NCBI RefSeq assembly: GCF_030848575.1
Contig: NZ_JAVDDX010000001.1
Coordinates: 186,001-250,000 of the forward strand
Length of the DNA stretch: 64,000 bases
Source of the DNA: Haloarcula sp. H-GB4
GTDB taxonomy: Archaea > Halobacteriota > Halobacteria > Halobacteriales > Haloarculaceae
Direction: 5' to 3'
Each line of letters opens with the position of its first letter. Positions within the stretch are counted from its first letter, which is position 1. Positions 25,291 to 35,653 of this stretch are shown here, one piece after another. The notes under the pieces are model-generated. The model worked only from the letters and a program-made list of their open reading frames with translations, did no database searches and had not been told where the DNA came from. A program made the translations under genes and the position numbers.

Positions 25291-26961
25291 TTAGTCGTCT
25301 GCGGGGGTGCCGCCACTGGTGCTATTGCCGACGACGTCTGCGGCGGTCTCTTGCTGTCCCATTGGTTCGGGGCTGTGACACTGTCGAACCATCTTCTTCG
25401 TCTCCAGGGGTGGCTCGGGCGTCGCCAGCGACACGGCGATGGTGACGATGAACACGAGTGGCGTCCCGATCAGCGCCGCGCCGATGGGCGGGACGTACTG
25501 GGCGTATATCGGGACGAGTGCGCCACCCTCTCCAGCGGCTGCGCCGAGCGCGCCGATGTAGTTCGGCAGGACGCTGTTGATAATCGAGGTGATCCAGATG
25601 AGTAGGCCGAGTATCATCCCGGCCAGTGCGCCCTGACGGTTCGTGTTCTCCCACCAGAGACCGAGGAAGAACATTGGGAACAGGACGACGCCGGCCAGCG
25701 AGAACGCGTAGGCGACCAGTTCGCCGATAAGCGCCGGTGGGTTGAACGCGGTCACCGTCACCAGTGCGCCCATGCCGATAATCGTCCCGCGACCGATGAG
25801 CACCTGCTGGCGCTGGGTCGCGTCGGGATTGATCAGTTCGGTGTAGATGTCGTGTGCGACCGCCGATGAGGCCGTGATGAACAGGCCAGCTGTCGTCGCG
25901 ATGGCGGCCGCCATCGCCCCGGCCGCGACGAGGCCGACGAACCACGTCGGGAGGTTCGCGAACTGTGCGGCGAGCACGACGATCACGTCACCTTCAGCGC
26001 CGGACATGCCGCCTTCCGCGGCGTAGGCGCTCGCGCCCGTCGTCGCTTGAAAGAGGTCGACACCGAAGGCCGCCATCGCGGGCGACGCCCAGTAGAGCAG
26101 GAGGATGAAGAACAGCCCCCACACGCAGGACCAGCGAGCGACGCGCTCGCTCCTGACCGTGTAGAATCGGACGAGGACGTGTGGCAGGCCACAGGTCCCG
26201 ACAATGAGCGAGAACGCCGTCGCGATCCAGAGGTAGAACGGCTGGTTCACGAACGGCGCGGAGAACTCGCGTCCGAGGTCGGCGATCAGTGCGCCGTACT
26301 CGATCTGCGGGAGCACCGTCGAGTATCCCTGCGAGAAACCGACGATGTACACGCCCGCGAGGAACGCGACGATGAGGATCGTGTACTGGACGGCCATGTT
26401 CTTGGTCGCGCCCAACATCCCCGAGAGCGCGAGGTAGCCGACGGTGATCGTCATCATCACGACGATCATCGGAATGATGTCGAGCCCGAAGACGTACTGG
26501 CCGACAAGCCCCATGCCGCGGGCCTGTCCGACGGAGTAGACGTACGCGATGAGCAGCGTGGTGAACGCCGCCAGCGCGCGGGCAGTCGGTGAATTGAACC
26601 GGTCACCCACGAAGTCCGGCGCGGTGTACTTTCCGAACCGCCGCATCTGCGCCGCCAGGAAGATGAGCAGGACGAAGTAGCCGGTCGTCCAGCCGACGAT
26701 GAACGCCAGCCCGTAGAAGCCAGAGAGCGCGACCAGTCCGGCGAGTCCCAGATACGAGGCGGCGGACATCCAGTTCGCGCCGATGGCCATCCCGTTCTCG
26801 ATGTTGCCGATGCCGCGGCCCGCGACCCACATCCCCTCGGTGTCGGCCACCTTGAACACGTAGCCGATGACGAGGAACGACGCCATCATCAGGAAGACGA
26901 TAATCGCCGGGACGAGCTTGAACGAGATGTCGAGCGCCTCTGCCTGTAGTGGGACCGTCAC
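25291..26961 (-). CDS. Sodium:solute symporter (SSS family), large subunit, probably acetate/short-chain carboxylate
   Basis: 556 residues with about thirteen helices. SSS hallmarks include WVAGRGIGNIENGMAIGANW in the helix 1-2 region and GTCGLPHVLVRFYTVRS. This class resembles ActP-type carriers that need a small partner (DUF4212), encoded immediately upstream with a four-base overlap. The order acetyl-CoA synthetase, small subunit, large subunit strongly suggests acetate or another short carboxylate as substrate. The C-terminal tail is hydrophilic and acidic. Confidence 0.9.
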   Translation of the reverse strand: MTVPLQAEALDISFKLVPAIIVFLMMASFLVIGYVFKVADTEGMWVAGRGIGNIENGMAIGANWMSAASYLGLAGLVALSGFYGLAFIVGWTTGYFVLLIFLAAQMRRFGKYTAPDFVGDRFNSPTARALAAFTTLLIAYVYSVGQARGMGLVGQYVFGLDIIPMIVVMMTITVGYLALSGMLGATKNMAVQYTILIVAFLAGVYIVGFSQGYSTVLPQIEYGALIADLGREFSAPFVNQPFYLWIATAFSLIVGTCGLPHVLVRFYTVRSERVARWSCVWGLFFILLLYWASPAMAAFGVDLFQATTGASAYAAEGGMSGAEGDVIVVLAAQFANLPTWFVGLVAAGAMAAAIATTAGLFITASSAVAHDIYTELINPDATQRQQVLIGRGTIIGMGALVTVTAFNPPALIGELVAYAFSLAGVVLFPMFFLGLWWENTNRQGALAGMILGLLIWITSIINSVLPNYIGALGAAAGEGGALVPIYAQYVPPIGAALIGTPLVFIVTIAVSLATPEPPLETKKMVRQCHSPEPMGQQETAADVVGNSTSGGTPADD

Positions 26962-27392
26962 TGCTCGACACCCCCGTCAGTGGCCGCTGGCTCGCCCGCC
27001 TCGGGAGCCGTGTTATCGACGGAATCGGAATCGATGCCGTACTTCTGGTCGAGACGGTCCCGGTAGCGGGTGTACACTACTGCCAGTATGAGCGCGCCCG
27101 TCGGCGCACCGAACGAAACGAGGAAGTAGTGTAGCGGGAAGCCGAATAGGGGCGTCTGCACGGTCATCATCTCCGGCGCAAGTGCGGTCAGCGTCACCGG
27201 GCCGAACACGACCAGCGCCCAGAGCACGAAACTGCTCCAGATGATCTTCAGATGGTCGCGCATGAACGGCGTGCTTGGTCGTAACAGGTTCACCTCCCTG
27301 TCGAGGTAATCGATGTCATCGTGGGCGGCCGCCGTGCCGCCATCTGGTTGTATATCTGACTCTTCTCGGTCTGCATGCGTGTCTCTTGACAT
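26958..27392 (-). CDS. DUF4212 small subunit of the SSS symporter
   Basis: 144 residues. A 38-residue hydrophilic N-terminus, two helices at about 50-72 and 82-108 and an acidic tail. The core FMRDHLKIIWSSFVLWALVVFGP and LHYFLVSFGAPTGALIL match the sodium/substrate symporter small-subunit family. The stop overlaps the large-subunit ATG, and 45 bases separate it from the acs stop. Confidence 0.9.
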   Translation of the reverse strand: MSRDTHADREESDIQPDGGTAAAHDDIDYLDREVNLLRPSTPFMRDHLKIIWSSFVLWALVVFGPVTLTALAPEMMTVQTPLFGFPLHYFLVSFGAPTGALILAVVYTRYRDRLDQKYGIDSDSVDNTAPEAGEPAATDGGVEQ

Positions 27393-27437
27393 GGGTTTGA
27401 AGGCTTGAAAATTCGTGGTGCTGTTCGCCGCTACGGC

Positions 27438-29432
27438 TCAGTCACCCTGGACTTTGGTCTCGATATCACTGACGACGTCAGGGTTTCGCAGCGTACTCGT
27501 ATCGCCCAGCTCTTCGCCGTTCGCGATGTCCTCTAGCAGGCGGCGCATGATCTTTCCGGAGCGAGTCTTCGGTAGCTCTGGCGTGAAGATGACCGCTTCC
27601 GGCCGCGCGATGGGCCCGATAGCGTCCTCGACACCCTCGATAATTGCACTGCGGAGTTCCTCGTCCTCGTCGTAGCCGTCCTCGGTGATGACGTATGCGT
27701 ACACCGCTTCGCCCTTGATATCGTGGTCGCCACCGACGACAGCGGCTTCAGCAACGCCTTCCACGCCGACGATAGCGCTCTCGATTTCCATCGTCCCGAG
27801 ACGGTGGCCGGAGACGTTGATGACGTCGTCGACCCGTCCCAGCACGGTGATGTAGCCGTCATCATCGATTTTCGCGCCGTCCTCGGGGAAGTACACCCAG
27901 TCGTCGGAGTCGTCGCTGTCGGTATCCGAGTACTCGGCCCAGTACTCGTTGATAAACCGTTCGTCGTTCTTGTACAGCGTCCGGAGCATCCCAGGCCACG
28001 GCTTGTCGACGGTCAGGTAGCCGGCACGGCCGGGTTCGACTTCTTCACCCTCGGTGTCAACGATGCGTACGTCGTTGCCCGGCAACGGCGGCCCGGCGGA
28101 CCCTGGTTTCATGTCTTTGACGCCGGGCAGCGTCGTTATCATCATGCCGCCAGTCTCGGTCTGCCACCAGGTGTCGACGACGGGACACTCCTCGTTGCCG
28201 ATGTGCTTGTAGTACCATTTCCAGGCCCGGGGGTTGATCGGCTCGCCGACCGTGCCCAGCAGGCGCAGGCTGGAGAGATCGTGTTTTTCGGGGTACTCCT
28301 TGCCCCACTTCATGAACGCGCGGATGGCCGTCGGCGCGGTGTACAGTTGGTCGGCCTCGTACTCCTCGACAATGTCCCAGAGGCGGTCCTTGTCGGGGTA
28401 GTCCGGCGTCCCCTCGTACATCATTGTCGTCGTCCCGAGCGCGAGCGGGCCGTAGACGATGTAGGAGTGGCCGGTAATCCAGCCGATGTCGGCAGAGCAG
28501 AAGTACGTGTCCTCGGGTTTGATGTCGAGCACTGCCTGCGAGGTCCAGGCTGCCCAGGCGAGGTAGCCGCCAGTGGAGTGTTTGACACCCTTCGGCTTCC
28601 CGGTGGTCCCGGAGGTGTACATGAGAAACAGCATGTCCTCGGCGTCGCGGTTGACCGGTTCGACCGTTGCGCCCTCGTTGTCGGCGATGACGTCCTCGAA
28701 GGCGACCTGGTTGTCCGCGTAGTCGTGGTCGAAGCCGTCGCCGTCCATCAGGCGCTCGGCGACGATAGCGCGTTCGACCTCGTGGTCGACGCCGCTCAGT
28801 CCTTCGTTGGCTTTGTCGAGGTGGTCAAGCGGGTCACCGCGGCGGTAGTAGCCGTCACAGGTGACCAGATACTCCGAGTCGGCGGCGTTCATTCGGGTCG
28901 CGAGCGCGTCCGCGGAGAAGCCGGCGAACACGACGGAGTGGGGTGCGCCGATGCGGGCACAGGCCAGCATGGCGATGGGGAGCTGCGGAATCATCGGCAT
29001 GTACATCGTCACGACATCGTCCTCGCCGACGCACATCTCCCGCAGGCCGGCCGCGAACTCGTTGACTTTCCGGTGGAGTTCCTCGTAGGTGTAAGTGATG
29101 TTGTCTTCTTCGACTGGCTCGCCGACCCACTCGATAGCGGCTTCGTCGCCGCGCTCATCGAGGTGCCGGTCCAGGCAGTTCGCTGAGGCGTTCAGTGTGC
29201 CGTCCGTGAACCACTCGTAGAACGGCGGGTTCGAGTCGTCGAGTACCTGATCGTACTCTTCCTCCCAGTCGAGGAGGTCGGCGGCTCCCTCCCAGCACTC
29301 CGGCCAGTTCTCCTCGAACTCGTCGTAGATACCCTCGTCCGTGACGTTCGCCTGCTCGACGAACGACTCCGGGGGCTCGAAAACCTCCTGCTCCGCAAGC
29401 CGCGCTTCTAGCTGGACATCTTCATCTGACAT
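27438..29432 (-). CDS. acs: Acetyl-CoA synthetase (AMP-forming), first copy
   Basis: 664 residues, normal for AMP-forming Acs. It activates acetate with ATP and CoA. The adenylation core has YTSGTTGKPKG in the P-loop, DTWWQTETGG preceding the AMP-contact region, and TRSGKIMRRLL with the catalytic lysine near the C-terminus, the site of regulatory acetylation in other Acs. It is first gene of the leftward acetate-uptake operon. Close paralogue at 31336-33279, so one copy may serve a different acid or condition. Confidence 0.95.
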   Translation of the reverse strand: MSDEDVQLEARLAEQEVFEPPESFVEQANVTDEGIYDEFEENWPECWEGAADLLDWEEEYDQVLDDSNPPFYEWFTDGTLNASANCLDRHLDERGDEAAIEWVGEPVEEDNITYTYEELHRKVNEFAAGLREMCVGEDDVVTMYMPMIPQLPIAMLACARIGAPHSVVFAGFSADALATRMNAADSEYLVTCDGYYRRGDPLDHLDKANEGLSGVDHEVERAIVAERLMDGDGFDHDYADNQVAFEDVIADNEGATVEPVNRDAEDMLFLMYTSGTTGKPKGVKHSTGGYLAWAAWTSQAVLDIKPEDTYFCSADIGWITGHSYIVYGPLALGTTTMMYEGTPDYPDKDRLWDIVEEYEADQLYTAPTAIRAFMKWGKEYPEKHDLSSLRLLGTVGEPINPRAWKWYYKHIGNEECPVVDTWWQTETGGMMITTLPGVKDMKPGSAGPPLPGNDVRIVDTEGEEVEPGRAGYLTVDKPWPGMLRTLYKNDERFINEYWAEYSDTDSDDSDDWVYFPEDGAKIDDDGYITVLGRVDDVINVSGHRLGTMEIESAIVGVEGVAEAAVVGGDHDIKGEAVYAYVITEDGYDEDEELRSAIIEGVEDAIGPIARPEAVIFTPELPKTRSGKIMRRLLEDIANGEELGDTSTLRNPDVVSDIETKVQGD

Positions 29433-29502
29433 GGTCTATCATCGATATTTCACAGCGGCCATATAAACAGGGGGTCTAACTACGATAACATGAAACAGGG
29501 TT

Positions 29503-31194
29503 TCAGTTGTCGACCGGCTGTCGCGGTTCGGTCGGACGGTCGTCGAAAAACGCGGTCAGGACCTTCTGCTGTGCCTTCCTGAGGTGATTATGCAACGTCG
29601 GCGACGAGACGTCCAGCGAGTCCGCTAGCTCCTCAGCGGTCGAGCCCCGAGGCCACTCGAAATAGCCGCTGTGGTAGGCCGCCTGAAGAACGGTCTCTTG
29701 CCGGTCTGAGAGGGTGTCGGTCAGTCGGTCGCGGAATCCAGTGTCCGTCTCGGCCGGCCGTTCCGTCTCTCGCTTCGCTGCTAACGATGTCTCCCTGTAG
29801 GCGTCGGTGACGGCGTTGACTGTTGGTCTGATATCGGCCTCACCGGGGAGCTCGACTGCGATAGTCGCGACACCGTCAGTGGCTGTCACAGACCGGATGC
29901 GCCCGCCGCTTTCGACCAACTGTAGTGCTGGCGTATCGGTGACGACAACTTCCAGTAACACGCCGTCGCTGTGCTGTTCGAGGAGTCTGGCGTCGGCCAC
30001 GCCGTCATCGTCGTCCGCATACGAGAGTATCGCGTCAGCCGAAGCGCCTTCGACCATCAGATAATACAGCAGTGACTGGCCCGCAACAGGGACGACGCCG
30101 GACAGTTCGACCGTACACTGTAACGCTTCGGAGACCCCGACGGTGAAGGTTCGCTCGTCCCCACAGTGGAACTCCAGCTCGGTCACCGTGTCGGCAAGCA
30201 GGAGGCGCTTGCGTTCGGCGGCGACCTGTGCGTGGCCGATCTGGACCCCGAGCGCGGACAGTACGGCGCGTTCCGCGTCGGTAAGCCCCTCGTTGGCTCC
30301 GACCCCGATGACACCGGAGACCGCGTTTTCCCTGACTAGCGGGACCAGCGCGACCGGTCCGGCGCTGTCGTCGACGACACGAACCTCGCCCACGTCGAGC
30401 GGGGCGGTGACTGACTCGGTATGCTCATCGACCTGCTGCTCGACGGTCGACTCCGAGACCTCTGTCGTGGCGCGCGGTGTCAATCCATCGCCGGTACGCT
30501 CGGCGAGCCAGGCGAACTCGAAGCCCGCCGTCTCGGTCAGGTGGTCACAGACCGTTGTCGCAATCGCTTCATCAGTTGCAGCGGCCGCAAGCGTCTCGCT
30601 GACCGCCGTAATCCAGCCAACGGTTCGTTGCGGCTCGCTTGCGGACGCCTGCCCGCCGGACCCGTCGACGGCCGCGACGATGGTTTCGCGGTCTGGTTCG
30701 TCGAGCAGCGGGTCCAGCCGGTCGAGTCGGTCCCAGCCGCCGAGCGCACAGACGATGTCCGGCGGAACGCCATCGTCCAGCAGGCTCGCCGCGAACCGCC
30801 ATCGGAGGTCGCGTGATGAAACCTCCTTCAGGTGTGGTGTCGTCTCAGCGGCTCGGTCGGCTACCTCATTGACCAGCATCTGGAGCCGACGTGGGGAGAC
30901 GGAAAACAGCGGCTCGTCGTCGTCCATTCCGGCCGAATTCGTGTACTTCCGCATGTCGTGTTCGACCGAATCCGGGAGGTACGTCTCGCGGACTACTTCC
31001 CCGTCCTCCCGAACAGCCAGCAGGCGATATCCCTCGAACTCGACGATATCGGCCAACCGTACGGCGGTCATCTCCGCCGGGCGGAGTCCGACCTCCGCAC
31101 CGAGCCGGAGCACGAGGTCGGATCGGTGTGTCTCGGCTGCGCGCCGGAGCTGTTCGTACCCTCGCTCACCGATGCGGTCCGATTCGCCGTCCAT
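29503..31194 (-). CDS. Bat-type transcription regulator with an integrase-like N-terminal domain
   Basis: 563 residues in three parts. Residues 1-180 look like a tyrosine-recombinase catalytic domain: AEVGLRPAEMTAVRLADI with Arg38 as box I arginine, then SSRDLRWRFAASLLDDG (box II region) and LGGWDRLDRL. The box II histidine is Arg128 and no catalytic tyrosine is seen, so it is likely inactive. Residues about 190-330 are GAF-like. Then comes the Bat-associated domain and the bacterioopsin-activator helix-turn-helix (HTH_10) at about 500-550 (TAEELADSLDVSSPTLHNHL). It lies between two acs genes and probably controls acetate metabolism (inference). Confidence 0.85.
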   Translation of the reverse strand: MDGESDRIGERGYEQLRRAAETHRSDLVLRLGAEVGLRPAEMTAVRLADIVEFEGYRLLAVREDGEVVRETYLPDSVEHDMRKYTNSAGMDDDEPLFSVSPRRLQMLVNEVADRAAETTPHLKEVSSRDLRWRFAASLLDDGVPPDIVCALGGWDRLDRLDPLLDEPDRETIVAAVDGSGGQASASEPQRTVGWITAVSETLAAAATDEAIATTVCDHLTETAGFEFAWLAERTGDGLTPRATTEVSESTVEQQVDEHTESVTAPLDVGEVRVVDDSAGPVALVPLVRENAVSGVIGVGANEGLTDAERAVLSALGVQIGHAQVAAERKRLLLADTVTELEFHCGDERTFTVGVSEALQCTVELSGVVPVAGQSLLYYLMVEGASADAILSYADDDDGVADARLLEQHSDGVLLEVVVTDTPALQLVESGGRIRSVTATDGVATIAVELPGEADIRPTVNAVTDAYRETSLAAKRETERPAETDTGFRDRLTDTLSDRQETVLQAAYHSGYFEWPRGSTAEELADSLDVSSPTLHNHLRKAQQKVLTAFFDDRPTEPRQPVDN

Positions 31195-31335
31195 GCGTTT
31201 CGGGGATTCACAGAATATCGAAATAAGCGTTGCGTCCGATGCGCGGATACATACGAGTAAAACAATAGTAAAGCGATCGTCGGAGACGTCGTCGTCGCGA
31301 GTATATTTCGGAAATACAGAGAAAGCCGAAACAGC

Positions 31336-33279
<1,944 letters not shown>

Positions 33280-33443
33280 CAGTTGACAGTACATCGCCGC
33301 ACGCAAAAAATATCCTATCTAATTGTGTACGATTCGCTGCGAGAGCCCTACCGGTGCGGCCGGCCGTTCTCACTTTCGACACTGGCGACGGAACTTATAT
33401 TGAGTCCTGCGGACAACGAGTGTACAAGAGGCCGGTACGGGGT

Positions 33444-34304
33444 ATGAGCGACACCGAAAAGAAGATCGCCGATACGAAGGGGCAGTTCCTTCTGGCGGTC
33501 TCACAGGGCCAGCGGCTGACTGACGCCGAGTGGCGAAACTGTCGCATCGTCCTCACCACCGAGCGGGTCGCCCTGCTGGGCGATGATAAGCGACAAATTT
33601 CACTGACTGATATCGATCGTATTGCCGACCGGTTCGACGTGAACCAGCAGAGTGCTGGTGTCTCCGACTACGTCGCGCTCTACGTCGGCGAGGACGTTAT
33701 CCTCGTATCGGCGTCAGACCACGGAACGTTCGAAACCGATTTTTACCGGGCGAGTCTCGACGGCGCAATCGTGCTGGTGCAACACCCGGCACTGAAGGGT
33801 GGTGTTGTCCAGTCCGCCGAATGGACGAAAGGCCGACTCAAAGTGACCGACGAGGCGCTGAAACTCGCCATGGCCGACGGGCAGGCCGTTGTCATCGACC
33901 GCGCCGACATCGGCGACCTTGCTGTTGAAGAGAAACAGGTCAGCGGCGAGGAGCGGACGGTCATTCAGGTCGAGCACAGCGAGGAGGATATCAGCGTCGA
34001 AACACACCTTGCGGGCGAAGAGTTTCACGCAACTGTCCTCCGGACGATGCTCGAAGAGAGCGCCGAACAGAATCAGGCTGATCTTGACCTGAGTTCTACG
34101 GAGAAACGGGTCATCATGGCGCTGCACTCCGGCGTGTCGCCGTTCGATATCCCCAACTTTGTCGGCATCGACGTCGAGAAAACCGAGGAGATCTTCGACC
34201 GACTGATCGAACTCGACGTGATAAGTGTGCTCCGGGAGCGGACCGAAGTGAATCTGACGACGAAGGGCCGTCGGGTCGCTGGCGAGCGGATGGGCGAGCA
34301 GTAG
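33444..34304 (+). CDS. cheF: Taxis protein CheF (second copy)
   Basis: 286 residues from MSDTEKKIADTKGQF. Same layout as the first copy: WRNCRIVLTTERVALLG, an internal second domain (WTKGRLKVTDEALKLAM) and the C-terminal winged-helix region (EKRVIMALHSGVSPFDIPNF). A longer frame upstream is rejected because it enters the divergent acs promoter. TATA-like ACTTATATT lies about 43-51 bases before the start, giving a short leader. Probably transmits CheY signals to the archaellum motor. It is isolated from chemotaxis genes. Confidence 0.88.
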   Translation: MSDTEKKIADTKGQFLLAVSQGQRLTDAEWRNCRIVLTTERVALLGDDKRQISLTDIDRIADRFDVNQQSAGVSDYVALYVGEDVILVSASDHGTFETDFYRASLDGAIVLVQHPALKGGVVQSAEWTKGRLKVTDEALKLAMADGQAVVIDRADIGDLAVEEKQVSGEERTVIQVEHSEEDISVETHLAGEEFHATVLRTMLEESAEQNQADLDLSSTEKRVIMALHSGVSPFDIPNFVGIDVEKTEEIFDRLIELDVISVLRERTEVNLTTKGRRVAGERMGEQ

Positions 34305-34462
34305 TCTGTCATCCAGACCCCGCGAAGCGTCACGAGGACCGACTGTCTCGGAGGTTTCACTCGTCTGGTTTTGCCGCCATAACTGGACATACGTGTCGAG
34401 TAAACACCGACCAATCTCGGTAAGGCCGCCATATTGAAGCCCCTCCTCCGTCTGCAATATGT

Positions 34463-35653
34463 ATGCACATCGATACGGCTGTAGTCCTCGCTGCGGGTGA
34501 AGGGACTCGCCTCCGGCCGTTGACGCGAAACCGGCCAAAACCTATGTTGCCGGCCGCGAACCGTCCGATCCTTGAACACGTCTTCGATGCGCTGGTCGAG
34601 GCAGGCATCGAGAAACTGGTCGTCGTCGTCGGCTACAAGCGCGACCGCGTTCAGGACCACTTCGGGCCGACGTATCGTGGCGTGCCCATTTCCTACGTGA
34701 GCCAGACGAAACAGCTCGGCAGCGGGCACGCACTTCTTCAGGCACGGAGCGTCGTCGACGGCCCTGTTCTGGTGATGAACGGTGACCGTCTCGTCGACGC
34801 AGCCACTATCGAGGCGGTAAATACCTCCTACGCGGAGACTGGGCACACGAGTATCGCCGTCATCGAACGACAGGATACCAGTCGATACGGAGCTGTCGAG
34901 GTACAGGACGGTGATATCGTTGACATTGTCGAAAAGCCACAACACGACGAATTCAGGCTCATCAATGGCGGCGTGTACGCCTTCAACGGCGACATTTTCG
35001 AGGCTATCGATGAAACGACCCGTCATGCCGGCGAGTTGGCACTGACCGACACTATCGAACTCCTGCTTGAATCTGACCGCGTCCAGGCGGTCGAGATCGA
35101 CGGGATGTGGGTTGACGCAACTTACCCGTGGGACCTGCTGACTGTCGCCCGCGAGGTGCTAGCGCGAGGTCGAGTCGTCGAATCGGCCCGAGACGAACAG
35201 GTCTGGGTCGACAACTCCGCACGCGTCCACGACGAGGCGACCCTCCAGTCGCCGGTCGTCATTGGCCCGGACTGCGAGATTGGCCCGGACGCCGTCATCG
35301 GTCCAAACGTCGCGCTGGGCCGTAATTCCACTATCGGAGCCAACAGCGTCATCCAGCACACCGTCCTCGATGCGGACACGCGTGTCGACCCGAGTTCAAC
35401 CCTCATCGACACTGTCACCGGCCAGGACGTGAATCTGGGCGTCAACACCGTCGTTCCTGGTGGGCCGGCCGATGTTCAGGTCGGCATGGAGGTGTTCGAG
35501 GACCAGCGGCTCGGTGCCGTCATCGCCGACCGTGCCACTGCGCTTGGTGACGTGAGCTTCGTCTCCGGGTCGCTCGTGGGTCCAAATGCCCGGCTCGCCA
35601 CCGGCGTGACAGTCGATGGAACCGTCCGCGAAGGCGCGGAGGTGGTCCGCTGA
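34463..35653 (+). CDS. Bifunctional sugar-1-phosphate nucleotidylyltransferase/acetyltransferase (GlmU-like)
   Basis: 396 residues. The N-terminal nucleotidylyltransferase domain opens AVVLAAGEGTRLRPLT, with the pyrophosphorylase motif and later KPMLPAANRP (substrate lysine). Residues from about 235 form a left-handed beta helix of hexapeptide repeats (SPVVIGPDCEIGPDAVIGPN), an acyltransferase fold. Archaeal enzymes of this form make UDP-N-acetylglucosamine from glucosamine-1-phosphate or related sugars. The TGA overlaps the ATG of glmS by one base, supporting a hexosamine pathway. TATA-like CCATATTGAAG lies about 27-37 bases before the start. Confidence 0.9.
   Translation: MHIDTAVVLAAGEGTRLRPLTRNRPKPMLPAANRPILEHVFDALVEAGIEKLVVVVGYKRDRVQDHFGPTYRGVPISYVSQTKQLGSGHALLQARSVVDGPVLVMNGDRLVDAATIEAVNTSYAETGHTSIAVIERQDTSRYGAVEVQDGDIVDIVEKPQHDEFRLINGGVYAFNGDIFEAIDETTRHAGELALTDTIELLLESDRVQAVEIDGMWVDATYPWDLLTVAREVLARGRVVESARDEQVWVDNSARVHDEATLQSPVVIGPDCEIGPDAVIGPNVALGRNSTIGANSVIQHTVLDADTRVDPSSTLIDTVTGQDVNLGVNTVVPGGPADVQVGMEVFEDQRLGAVIADRATALGDVSFVSGSLVGPNARLATGVTVDGTVREGAEVVR

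Noticed and set aside
27723-29186. 487-codon plus-strand frame
   Set aside because: It lies wholly antisense within the acetyl-CoA synthetase gene and shows no domain.
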